From: Chromatiaceae bacterium
Lineage (GTDB): Bacteria; Pseudomonadota; Gammaproteobacteria; Chromatiales; Chromatiaceae
NCBI GenBank assembly: GCA_024235215.1
Contig: JACKMU010000004.1
Location: 186,001 to 250,000, forward strand
DNA length: 64,000 nucleotides
Direction of reading: 5' to 3'
Under the pieces are notes generated by a model that ran no database searches, had not been told where the DNA came from, and was given only the letters and a program-made list of their open reading frames with translations. The number at the start of each line of letters is the position of its first letter. Positions within the stretch are counted from its first letter, which is position 1. Shown here piece after piece: positions 51,358 through 61,178 of this stretch. A program made the position numbers and the translations under genes.

Positions 51358-52131
51358 ATGCCATCCGATACCGATACCGGCACAGACTCACCTGAACAGG
51401 GGTTGGCTCAGCGCGCCAAAGGTGTGCTCGACCTCTTCTTCGGCTACGACTTCTTTATCTCCTACGCTCACGCCGACGGCAGCAATTATGCGCTGGGCCT
51501 GGCGCGTCTGCTGCAGGCGCGGGGATATAAGGTGTTTCTCGACCAACACGAATATACTGCCGGCGAAGCGTTGCACCACGCCACCCGGCGACGTATCGCG
51601 ATGAGTCGGAAACTGGTAGTGGTGGTGCGCCCTGCGGCGCTCGATTCAGCCTGGGTCGTCCGGGAGATTGAAGTCTCACTGGCGGCCTCCAAGACACCCA
51701 TCGCCATTGATATCAACGCCACGCTGGCGGCTGCGAACCCGGAGCGTCCACTGAAACGGCTGTTGGCCGACCGCATCTATATTGCGGAGCAGAAAGCGGA
51801 TCTCGATGGAGTGCCGGACGAAGGGACGGTGCAGGCGTTGGCGAGAAGTTTTCGCACGGCTCGCCTGGAGACCCTCAGGCTGCGGGTGGCCGTGGCGGGA
51901 GCGGGCATTTTTGCACTGCTGTTCATCGCAGCGGCTGGATTGTATCTGGTGGCGGAAGAGCGTGCCGTGCGCATAGAGCGGACCTGTAGCACGATCGTCG
52001 ACGAACTGGAGCGCGGCTGGAACCTGATCGAAAGTTTTCGCACCACCCAGTTCGGCAAATTGATCGCCAGCGTGGCAGAGGATCTGGCGAAGCTGCCGCG
52101 TCCCTCAGATTTCAATTGTGATCCAGGCTGA
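51358..52131 (+). CDS. TIR-domain protein with one C-terminal membrane segment
   Basis: Protein of 257 residues. Residues 28-155 are a TIR domain: YDFFISYAHADGSNYALGL, VFLDQHEYTAGEAL, KLVVVVRP, then SAWVVREIEVS, where Glu103 is the candidate catalytic residue. A membrane segment (VAGAGIFALLFIAAAGLYLV) lies near residue 180, with about 60 residues beyond it. ATG 51358 has AGGAG upstream. It faces a gene for a secreted protein of unknown function, ending 31 bases from that gene's stop. Role may be defence or signalling, by family analogy. Confidence 0.84.
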   Translation: MPSDTDTGTDSPEQGLAQRAKGVLDLFFGYDFFISYAHADGSNYALGLARLLQARGYKVFLDQHEYTAGEALHHATRRRIAMSRKLVVVVRPAALDSAWVVREIEVSLAASKTPIAIDINATLAAANPERPLKRLLADRIYIAEQKADLDGVPDEGTVQALARSFRTARLETLRLRVAVAGAGIFALLFIAAAGLYLVAEERAVRIERTCSTIVDELERGWNLIESFRTTQFGKLIASVAEDLAKLPRPSDFNCDPG

Positions 52132-52162
52132 ACGGCGCTGGATTCATGCGGATCTCTCCGGG

Positions 52163-53545
52163 TCACAGTGCGAGCTTCAACGCTGCTTTGCCACTGAGTA
52201 GAACACCGGCACGTATCTGGTTGCCCTGCAGTGAGACCCAATCCAGATCCACGCGAATTTCCGCCAGCGTCATCTCCCCTTGTGGCTCCAGCGGAATGCT
52301 GCGCGGTCGCTGGAAGTAGGCCACTACTGCCGCCACGCGGCGTACTTCGCCCAACAGCCGCGCGACGCTCGCACCCGATGCGCTGCCCACCCCGGTGTTG
52401 TGTTCGAGCCAATCGATGATCTCCTCCAGCACCGCGTCTATCGGCGCTTCCATCGCTATCCGGTTCATTGCGGCGTGTCGTAGGGGGCTGCCTTCGAGCA
52501 GCACCACATCCTCGCTCAAATCCGCTTGAAAACGCTGCAGAGCGACCACGCCGGGGAATTGGCTGACAGCAGTGAAGCGGTAGCCGGGACGGCTCATCTC
52601 GATCGATTCCATGGCGGCCACCGCCGCGGGATTTCTGGGGATAATGAGATCGAATGGGAGGTGAAAGCGGTCGTCCGCCGGTGTGGCGTCCGGGGGTTGT
52701 GCTTGCGTGCCTGGCGAGATACTGCCAAACCCGATTTGCGGCAATACTGACAATCTGCTCTGCAGCTGTAAGCTGTTGGTTGCGGTGGCCACCCTGCTGA
52801 CGCTGAACTGCCGGACCTGCGCCCAGAGCCAGACATTCGGCGTGACCTGCCTCGGCTTGAACAACAGCCGATTCAGGTGCCGGACAATAGCATCGCTACC
52901 CGCCAGTTGCGCGAGTGCACTCTCGAACTGATCGGAGAGGTATGCCATCTTCGCTTTGATCCCGGCAACCATGAGCGGGACCACATTCACCTGCTTCGCG
53001 GTATCTTTGGTGAACCAGTTGCGGATATCTCCAATGACATTGCGGGTATAGAGGCAGCGGTAATCGCCGGGAAATCTGACCCCAATCGGCTGTGACAGCA
53101 GTCGCATCTGCCCGTGCTCCACCGCTATCCCGACCGCGATACGCAGGCTGACCGCTGTGTTTCCGCAGCCCTCCTTGGCGTAGATCTTCTCCGCACCCCG
53201 CTGCAACGCAAAACTCGGAGAGAGGTTGAGGGTTGCCGCCAACTCGACCAGCACAGCCTCGCCAGACTGCCGTAGGCCCGGTCTGATACGCGACGTATCC
53301 AGACTCCACTGCAAGGTATATCCGACGGCGCCGTCGTACAGTCTGCCAGCAGCTAAACCCTGCTTGAGACCGGTCCCGAACGCCTCGGCCAGTGCGCTGC
53401 GCAGGCGTGCTTCGCTCAGCGAAAGATCCAGATAGAGTGCGGACGGATGCAACGGAGCCGTTGCCGCAGAAGCTGCCGCCGGATGGAATTGCAGTGCCAA
53501 CAGCGGTCCACTCAGCAGCAGAAGTCGGAAGAGCGCAGTAAACAT
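52163..53545 (-). CDS. Secreted protein of unknown function
   Basis: I do not assign a family to this 460-residue protein. It has a signal peptide (LFRLLLLSGPLLALQFHPAAA) and then alternating strands and amphipathic helices, with repeated patterns such as ALYLDLSLSEARLRSALAEA near the start and MTLAEIRVDLDWVSLQGNQI near the end that suggest duplicated lipid-binding-like modules. Two cysteines (EGCGNT, YRCLYT) could pair in the periplasm. It is convergent with the TIR gene and divergent from rlmH. Confidence 0.75.
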   Translation of the reverse strand: MFTALFRLLLLSGPLLALQFHPAAASAATAPLHPSALYLDLSLSEARLRSALAEAFGTGLKQGLAAGRLYDGAVGYTLQWSLDTSRIRPGLRQSGEAVLVELAATLNLSPSFALQRGAEKIYAKEGCGNTAVSLRIAVGIAVEHGQMRLLSQPIGVRFPGDYRCLYTRNVIGDIRNWFTKDTAKQVNVVPLMVAGIKAKMAYLSDQFESALAQLAGSDAIVRHLNRLLFKPRQVTPNVWLWAQVRQFSVSRVATATNSLQLQSRLSVLPQIGFGSISPGTQAQPPDATPADDRFHLPFDLIIPRNPAAVAAMESIEMSRPGYRFTAVSQFPGVVALQRFQADLSEDVVLLEGSPLRHAAMNRIAMEAPIDAVLEEIIDWLEHNTGVGSASGASVARLLGEVRRVAAVVAYFQRPRSIPLEPQGEMTLAEIRVDLDWVSLQGNQIRAGVLLSGKAALKLAL

Positions 53546-53590
53546 AGCCAGAGTGTAGCCGAATCAATCAGGGTTCTTTAGAATCGGATA

Positions 53591-54061
53591 ATGAATGTTC
53601 ACCTTATCTCCGTTGGCAATCGTATGCCCCCCTGGGTCGAGCAGGGCTATCGGGAGTATGCCAAACGCATCTCCGGAGAGCTGCGCCTCGACCTGATCGA
53701 GATCGCCCCCGCAAAACGCAGTAAGCGTGCCGACATCGCGCGCACCCTGCTGGATGAGGGTGAGCGAATGCTGAAGGCGATCCCCAAGGCATGCCGGGTG
53801 ATTGCGCTGGAGGTGGACGGTGCGGCCTGGAGTACCGAAGAGCTGGCTCAGCAGCTGGATGACTGGCTCCGCTCCGGCAGTGATCTGGCGCTGTTGGTGG
53901 GTGGCCCCGAAGGGTTGGCGGAGAGCTGCAGACAACGCGCCGACGGCAGCTGGTCACTGTCACCACTGACGCTGCCGCATCCACTGGTGCGGGTGGTGAT
54001 ATCGGAGCAGATCTATCGCGCACTGAGTCTGTTGCGCAACCACCCCTACCACCGTGGCTGA
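53591..54061 (+). CDS. rlmH: 23S rRNA pseudouridine-1915 N3-methyltransferase
   Basis: SPOUT-class methyltransferase of 156 residues that modifies pseudouridine 1915 in helix 69 of 23S rRNA. The trefoil-knot AdoMet site is seen in LALLVGGPEGLAESC near residue 100 and in SLSPLTLPHPLVRVVISEQI, with the C-terminal SLLRNHPYHRG. Length matches the family. It starts the conserved run rlmH-maf-rng-yhdP. Confidence 0.97.
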   Translation: MNVHLISVGNRMPPWVEQGYREYAKRISGELRLDLIEIAPAKRSKRADIARTLLDEGERMLKAIPKACRVIALEVDGAAWSTEELAQQLDDWLRSGSDLALLVGGPEGLAESCRQRADGSWSLSPLTLPHPLVRVVISEQIYRALSLLRNHPYHRG

Positions 54062-54122
54062 CAGGCCGGATACGATGCACCAGGCTGTCGCAGCAGCGGA
54101 CTGAAATGTGGATTCCAGGAGT

Positions 54123-54737
54123 ATGGCCGCACAGATTTTCCTTGCCTCCCGCTCTCCCCGCAGGCGCGAACTGTTGCATCAGATCGGCGTCGCGCACATG
54201 CTGATCGATGTCGCGGTGGACGAATCACCGAGGCCCCGGGAGACGCCGCCGAAGTACGTGGTCCGGTTGGCACGGGAGAAAGCGCGTGCCGGTGCACAGC
54301 AACGCCCGGCCGGCAGCTCACTGCCGGTGCTGGCGGCGGACACCGCGGTGGTTGTGGATGGACGCATACTGGGCAAGCCGAACGACCGGGAGCAGGCGCT
54401 GGCGATGCTGCGCCTGCTCTCCGGGCGCAGACATCAGGTGTTGACCGCAGTGGCATTGATGGTGGCAGGACGCTGCGACAGCAGACTCTCTCGCAGTCGG
54501 GTCAGCTTCCGCCGCATCGGCGCAACCGAGGCACTTGCCTACTGGTGCTCGGGGGAGCCGGCGGACAAGGCGGGTGGCTACGCCATTCAGGGACGTGGCG
54601 CCTGCTTCGTGTCACACTTGGAAGGGAGCTACTCCGGGGTGATGGGGCTGCCGCTGTTCGAAACCGCGGAACTGCTGGAAAGTGCCGGAATCACACTGTT
54701 AACGGGCAGATCAACAACTGAAAACATAGTGGCATGA
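54123..54737 (+). CDS. maf: Maf-family nucleotide pyrophosphatase
   Basis: Hydrolyses non-canonical or pyrimidine nucleoside triphosphates; the YhdE group acts on dTTP and UTP. It has 204 residues, with the signature FLASRSPRRRELLHQIG at the start, the catalytic AADTAVVVDG near residue 62, and GKPND plus GGYAIQGRG later. ATG 54123 matches the family N-terminus; a GTG at 54108 is an alternative. Its TGA overlaps the ATG of rng by 4 bases, so the two are translationally coupled. Confidence 0.95.
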   Translation: MAAQIFLASRSPRRRELLHQIGVAHMLIDVAVDESPRPRETPPKYVVRLAREKARAGAQQRPAGSSLPVLAADTAVVVDGRILGKPNDREQALAMLRLLSGRRHQVLTAVALMVAGRCDSRLSRSRVSFRRIGATEALAYWCSGEPADKAGGYAIQGRGACFVSHLEGSYSGVMGLPLFETAELLESAGITLLTGRSTTENIVA

Positions 54738-56194
54738 GCGAAGAGATTCTGATCAATGTCAGTCCGCCGGAGACCCGCGTTGCCGTGATCGAAAACGGCG
54801 TCGCTCAGGAGATCATAATCGAGCGCAATGCCAGACGCGGCCTGGTGGGCAACATCTACAAAGGGCAGATCTGCCGGGTTCTGCCAGGCATGCAGGCGGC
54901 GTTTGTGGAGATTGGTCTGGATCGTGCGGCCTTTCTGCATGCATCGGATATCAGCTACAAGACCAAAACGGTGAACGGCCAGACCGTGAACATCACCGAT
55001 CTGGTACGCGAAGGCGGAGAGATTGTCGTACAGGTGGTGAAGGACCCGCTCGGTACCAAAGGGGCAAGGCTCACCACCAACCTCTCGATCCCCTCCCGCT
55101 ATCTGGTCTTCATGCCCTCATTACGAAGCGCCGGCGTTTCGCAGAAGATCGACAACCAGGAAGAACGCACCCGACTGCGCAGGATTCTGGATGCTTTCAT
55201 CGAGGAGTCCGGCTGCCAGGGCGGCTTCATCGCCCGCACTGCAGCGGAGGGGGTGAGCGAATCGACCCTGCAGTCCGATATGCAGTTTCTGTTCCGGCTC
55301 TGGCGCGACATCGAAGAGCGCCTGCTGCGCATCCCCCCACGCAACCTGATCTACGAGGATCCGCCGCTGTTGTTGCGTGCGCTGCGCGATCTGGTGACAC
55401 CGCTGGTGGAGAAGATCCGCATCGACTCGTTGCCCAGCTGCGAAAAGATCCAGCAGTTCGCGGCCAAGGTGATTCCGCATCAGGAGATTGAGATCGAATA
55501 TTACGCCGGCGCTCGCCCGTTGTTCGATCTTTACAACGTGGAGGATGAGATCGAGAAGGCGCTGCAGCGCAAGGTCGAACTCAAATCGGGGGGTCACCTG
55601 GTGATAGACCAGACGGAGGCGATGACCACCATCGATGTCAATACCGGGGCGTTCGTCGGCCACCGCAATCTGGAGGAGACCATCTACAAGACCAATATGG
55701 AGGCGGCTCAGGCGATTGGACGGCAACTGCGGCTGCGCAACCTGGGCGGCATCATCATCATCGATTTCATCGATATGAATGACGACGAGCACAAGCGCCA
55801 GGTGATTCGGGCGTTGGAGAAGTGTCTGTCACGCGATCATGCCAAGACCCAGATCACCGAAGTCTCCGCGCTGGGACTGGTGGAGATGACGCGTAAGCGC
55901 ACCCGCGAATCGCTGGAGCATGTACTCTGTGAAACCTGCCATTGCTGCAACGGCCGCGGCTCCCAGAAGACCACCGAGACCACCTGTTACGAGATTTTCC
56001 GCGAAATACTGCGGGAGGCGCGCCAGTTCGATGTGGAGTCGCTGCTGGTGCTCGCTTCCCAGCCGGTGATCGACCGGCTGCTGGATGAGGAGTCGGCCAA
56101 TCTGGCGGAACTGGAGGCGTCCCTCGGCAAAGTGATCCGATTGCAGGCGGAGCAGCTCTACACCCAGGAGCAGTACGACATCGTACTGATCTGA
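54734..56194 (+). CDS. rng: Ribonuclease G
   Basis: Endoribonuclease of 486 residues that helps mature 16S rRNA and decay mRNAs. An S1 RNA-binding domain covers roughly residues 36-125. The DNase-I-like catalytic site has Asp in TTIDVNTGAFVG near residue 300 and IDFIDMNDDEHKRQ near 345. The zinc-link cysteines are in CETCHCCNGRG near 400. It lacks the long C-terminal scaffold of RNase E, as expected for RNase G. Confidence 0.97.
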   Translation: MSEEILINVSPPETRVAVIENGVAQEIIIERNARRGLVGNIYKGQICRVLPGMQAAFVEIGLDRAAFLHASDISYKTKTVNGQTVNITDLVREGGEIVVQVVKDPLGTKGARLTTNLSIPSRYLVFMPSLRSAGVSQKIDNQEERTRLRRILDAFIEESGCQGGFIARTAAEGVSESTLQSDMQFLFRLWRDIEERLLRIPPRNLIYEDPPLLLRALRDLVTPLVEKIRIDSLPSCEKIQQFAAKVIPHQEIEIEYYAGARPLFDLYNVEDEIEKALQRKVELKSGGHLVIDQTEAMTTIDVNTGAFVGHRNLEETIYKTNMEAAQAIGRQLRLRNLGGIIIIDFIDMNDDEHKRQVIRALEKCLSRDHAKTQITEVSALGLVEMTRKRTRESLEHVLCETCHCCNGRGSQKTTETTCYEIFREILREARQFDVESLLVLASQPVIDRLLDEESANLAELEASLGKVIRLQAEQLYTQEQYDIVLI

Positions 56195-56216
56195 TGCGGC
56201 ACTTTGACGGCTGAAG

Positions 56217-59200
56217 ATGATTCATATCGCTAAATCACTAGTGGTCAGGCTGCTGCTGTTGCTGGCACTGCTGACTATCCTGAGCGCTATCGTCATCGGT
56301 TCATTGCAGTTGATGACCCCGTTGGCCGGTCAGTTTCGAGGAGAGATCGAGCAGTGGCTGAGCGATTATGCTCAGCGCCCGGTGCACATCGGCGGCTTCT
56401 CAGCGCACTGGCGCGGGTTGGGTCCGGAACTGGTTTTCGACCGGGTCGAAGTGGAGTCGTCCGATGGCAGCGGGGCCAGACTGCGCCTGGGGGAGATGCG
56501 CATCAGCCTGGCGCTGCTGGAGAGCCTGCGCAATCTTGCGATCAAGACCCGACGGATCACCTTCTCACGGGCTCATCTGCTGGTAAAGCGTCATGCTGAC
56601 GGGACGTTCGGTGTCGGCGGTCTGGATAGGTTAGGCGGAGGCGGTGGTGAGACTGTTGGTTTTTTCTCCTTCCCATCCACAATTCGCCTGGAACAGAGCG
56701 AAATCGAATTTGAAAACCAGCGTATCGGCGCTGATCCACAGCTGTTTCAAAATGTCAGCGCCGTGTTGCGCAACGCCGGTGAGCGCCATCAGCTGGAGGC
56801 CGATTTACCGTTTCCCGGCAGCGGTCGACTGGAGCTGAAAGCGGATATCCAGGGCGATGTCAGCCGCGCCGGCGCCTGGCAGGCCGACGTCTATCTCAAT
56901 GCCCGAGGCATTGCACTGGCCAGCATGTTGCAGGCACGCATTCCGCGAGGCTTCGCGATCCCGTCGGGAAAGCTCAATATGGAACTCTGGAGCCACTGGG
57001 AGAACGGCTATTTTCAACGCACTCAGGGCAGTGTCGATCTGACGCGACTGCTGCTTGAGCGTGACGCAGGCAGCGCGGCAGCACCTTTGCAGCTGCAGAT
57101 CGACCGGCTGGGCGGCAGTTTTCTATTGACCAGCCAGGCTGATGGCTGGGAGCTCGACATCCGGGGTTTCGAGTTCGAACGCAACGGCAAGGCCTGGCCC
57201 TCCAGCGGACTCTCTCTCTCCACCCGTTTCGATGCTGCCAAGCGGATCAGGCTGCTGGCCGGTGCCAGCTATCTGAACGCGGAGGATCTCGGCGCACTGG
57301 CCAAGCTGTTTCTCATCCAGCGACGGGAACTGATCACAGCGCTGGAGCATACTGCACCCAACGGGGGTCTACGCGATCTTCGTTTCGAATTCCAGGAGGA
57401 TGAGCCGGAGAACCGCTGGTGGCTGCAGGGGAGCGGTGAGGCGTTACAGCTGCAGCCGTGGAAAGGTTTGCCCGGTGTGCGCGATCTGGATCTCGACTTC
57501 TGGTTGCGGCCGGATGCCGGAAACCTGCAGCTGCGCGGTCAGGCGATGCAACTGGAGTTTCCCGGTCTGTTCCGTGATCCGCTTGAGCTGAAGAGTCTGC
57601 TGGGTCGGGTCCATGTGGTTCGCCGGCAGGATGGCGGCTGGCAGGTGGAGACGCCGGCGCTGCTCGCGGTTACCCGGGACATTCATACCCAGACCCGGAT
57701 GCGGCTCAGCCTGCCTGCACAGCCGGATGAGTCACCCTTCATGGATCTGCAGACCGATTTCTCCGACGGGCTCGCCATCAATGCACACCGCTACTATCCG
57801 ACCGGCATCATGCCCGAGGCGGTGGTCGCCTGGCTGGACCGCGGTATCGTGGATGGCATAGTCACCTCCGGCAGCGCACTGGTGCACGGTCCGCTGCGCA
57901 ACTTTCCATTCCACAAAACTCAAGATGGCATATTTGAAGTCCATTTCCATGCCGAGAATATGACCATCGACTACTCCCCCGGCTGGCCCAGGTTGACCGA
58001 TGTCGCAGCAGAGGTGCGGTTTCTGCAGAATGGCTTCGAAGTCTGGGTGGAAAGGGGCTTGATCTTTGACAGTCAGCTGCAGCAGGTACATGGACGCATT
58101 GCCGATTTTCACAGTTCGCCATTTGAACTGGAGGGGAGCGTGGCAGGTCCTCTGCTGAATAATATGCGGCTGCTGCGTGAGTCGCCGCTGGCAGCCACAT
58201 ATGCTGCGGCAATCGATAGTATGGTGACACAGGGGGATGCAGTTACGCTGCTCAACCTGACCATCCCCATTCACCAGGGGCAGGCGTTTGATCTGAATGG
58301 AAAGATCGAATTCGATGACAACCAGCTGGATCTGCCGGAGTGGGAGCTGACGCTGGCTGATATCCGTGGCAGCCTCGGTTTCACTCCCCGGAAAGTGTTC
58401 GCTCAGGGGCTACGGGCAAAACTGCTGGGCAGTGAACTCAGGTTGGACGTCTCACCCCTGAGCGAAGCGCGCCAAACCACCCGAATCACCGCCCGTGCAC
58501 AGATCTCCGCTGCGCAACTGGCCCGGCGCTTTCCCGAGCTCGATCTTGGCCGGGTCACCGGCAGGTCGGCCTGGACGCTGCATCTGGATATTCCACATCA
58601 GGATGCAGATCGTGGCGCCGTACCCTCGATACTGGCAACGTCCGATCTGCGCGGCATCGCGCTGGAGCTACCGGATCCCCTGGGAAAAGAGGCGCAGCAA
58701 TCAAGCCGGTTCAATCTCCGCATGGCGTTGGCACAGCAGGCAGAGCGGACGCTCCACCTCGAGTACGGGGATCGGCTGCAGCTGGCGCTCGCGCTCACAC
58801 CGACCGCCCGTGGTGAGTGGCAGCCCAACCGCGGCAGGATCCAGTTTGGCGAAACCAGGGCGGAGCTGCCGCAACAACGTGGGCTGGAGATCGGCGGCCG
58901 CCTGAAAACGCTGGAGCTGTCCGCCTGGAGTGATCTCCTGCGTTCCCAAACGGGGAAGCCGGCCGGCCTGCCGCTGCGCAGCATAGCGCTTACGGTGGAT
59001 CAGACCTGGCTGGGAGAGACCAATCTGGGTAAGAGCAGTATCGATCTGACACGAAAAAAAGATGCTCTGAGCGGCTCGCTCTCTACACCGCAGGCGGAGG
59101 GAGAGATCCATATTCCGGAAAACTGGCTGCAGCAACCGGTGCGCGTCCGTCTCAAGCGGCTGAGTCTTGATTACACCCCCGATAAGGAGGAACAGAAACA

Positions 59201-60068
59201 ATCTGCGTCTGGCCATACAATCGATCCGGCCGACCTGCCTGCGCTCGAGCTGGAGGTAGCGAAATTCACCATCAATGACCATCCATTCGGCAGTCTGCAG
59301 CTACTGTCCCGCCGTCTGCCCAAAGGGCTCGAACTGCAGACACTCACACTCGGTTCGGAGCAGCAGCGACTCTCCGCATCGGGAAACTGGATCAGCAACA
59401 GCAGTGGAGCACAACAGAGTCGGCTGCAGCTTTCGCTGAACAGCGAGTCCCTGGGGGAACTGCTGGATCAGCTCGGTTACCAGCGCTACATCAATCAGGC
59501 ACCGGCGGTAATCGATGGCAGGCTGGAGTGGCCTGACTGGCCCGGAGGATATCGTCTCGCGACCATTGCCGGGCACCTCAGTCTGCAACTCGGAAAGGGC
59601 CAGTTTCTGAATGTGGATCCCGGCATCGGCAGGATATTCGGACTCCTCAATATCGCCGCACTGCAGCGGCGCCTGAGTCTCGATTTCAGCGATCTGCTGG
59701 GGAAAGGGCTGGCATTCGACAGCGTGACCGGAAGTTTCGAACTTAAGGACGGCAGTGCACACACCAGCGACTTCCGGATTGCCGGTCCCTCGGCCCAGCT
59801 GGAGCTCTCCGGTCGCACCGGTCTGGTGAGCGAGGACTTCGACCAGCGGGTGACAGTGACGCCGCACGTCTCGGCAGCGTTGCCGGTGGCCGGCCTGGTG
59901 GCCGGAGGACCCATAGGCGGCGCAGCGATGTTGTTGGCGCAGGGTCTTATCGGTAAGGCGGTCGATAAGGCATCCCGGATGGAGTACACGGTCAAAGGGC
60001 CCTGGAGCGATCCTGTGATGACCCGGATCGAAGCGGCACCGCCGGCGTCGAGTGGAACTGCGCAGTAG
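56217..60068 (+). CDS. yhdP: YhdP-family AsmA-like protein
   Basis: Very large inner-membrane-anchored protein of 1283 residues. A single N-terminal membrane segment (LLLLLALLTILSAIVIGSL) leads into a long periplasmic region of repeating beta strands typical of the AsmA/TamB/YhdP bridge proteins, which move phospholipids towards the outer membrane. The C-terminal part (GSFELKDGSAHTSDFRI and LMDPVMTRIEA-like end) matches the family. It follows rng by 22 bases, the usual order. Confidence 0.93.
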   Translation: MIHIAKSLVVRLLLLLALLTILSAIVIGSLQLMTPLAGQFRGEIEQWLSDYAQRPVHIGGFSAHWRGLGPELVFDRVEVESSDGSGARLRLGEMRISLALLESLRNLAIKTRRITFSRAHLLVKRHADGTFGVGGLDRLGGGGGETVGFFSFPSTIRLEQSEIEFENQRIGADPQLFQNVSAVLRNAGERHQLEADLPFPGSGRLELKADIQGDVSRAGAWQADVYLNARGIALASMLQARIPRGFAIPSGKLNMELWSHWENGYFQRTQGSVDLTRLLLERDAGSAAAPLQLQIDRLGGSFLLTSQADGWELDIRGFEFERNGKAWPSSGLSLSTRFDAAKRIRLLAGASYLNAEDLGALAKLFLIQRRELITALEHTAPNGGLRDLRFEFQEDEPENRWWLQGSGEALQLQPWKGLPGVRDLDLDFWLRPDAGNLQLRGQAMQLEFPGLFRDPLELKSLLGRVHVVRRQDGGWQVETPALLAVTRDIHTQTRMRLSLPAQPDESPFMDLQTDFSDGLAINAHRYYPTGIMPEAVVAWLDRGIVDGIVTSGSALVHGPLRNFPFHKTQDGIFEVHFHAENMTIDYSPGWPRLTDVAAEVRFLQNGFEVWVERGLIFDSQLQQVHGRIADFHSSPFELEGSVAGPLLNNMRLLRESPLAATYAAAIDSMVTQGDAVTLLNLTIPIHQGQAFDLNGKIEFDDNQLDLPEWELTLADIRGSLGFTPRKVFAQGLRAKLLGSELRLDVSPLSEARQTTRITARAQISAAQLARRFPELDLGRVTGRSAWTLHLDIPHQDADRGAVPSILATSDLRGIALELPDPLGKEAQQSSRFNLRMALAQQAERTLHLEYGDRLQLALALTPTARGEWQPNRGRIQFGETRAELPQQRGLEIGGRLKTLELSAWSDLLRSQTGKPAGLPLRSIALTVDQTWLGETNLGKSSIDLTRKKDALSGSLSTPQAEGEIHIPENWLQQPVRVRLKRLSLDYTPDKEEQKQSASGHTIDPADLPALELEVAKFTINDHPFGSLQLLSRRLPKGLELQTLTLGSEQQRLSASGNWISNSSGAQQSRLQLSLNSESLGELLDQLGYQRYINQAPAVIDGRLEWPDWPGGYRLATIAGHLSLQLGKGQFLNVDPGIGRIFGLLNIAALQRRLSLDFSDLLGKGLAFDSVTGSFELKDGSAHTSDFRIAGPSAQLELSGRTGLVSEDFDQRVTVTPHVSAALPVAGLVAGGPIGGAAMLLAQGLIGKAVDKASRMEYTVKGPWSDPVMTRIEAAPPASSGTAQ

Positions 60069-60225
60069 CGCGAGACAGGTGGCACCGGCGCGCAGTTCCG
60101 GGACGAACCCGGGTACTGCAGCTACAGGTCTGGTACAGCGCTTTCTGCACATTGGCGCGATATGCTATTCTGCTGGCGGTTCTCCCTGAACCTTAACGAA
60201 TACAGCGAATCATCAACCCGAATAC

Positions 60226-61056
<831 letters not shown>

Positions 61057-61178
61057 TGCAGTGCGGGGCAAAGCTGAGCCGTTCAACCCGCTTCGCTGCA
61101 CGGTTGAATAGTTTGTCTCCCGCCGCCATTTCCAGCTGCTGAACAGTTACAACACTCAACCGTTTTACGGGACTCGCC

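Noticed and set aside
52163..53545. DUF4403 assignment for the secreted protein
   Set aside because: Length and signal peptide fit, but the typical N-terminal motif of that family was not seen, so no family is given.
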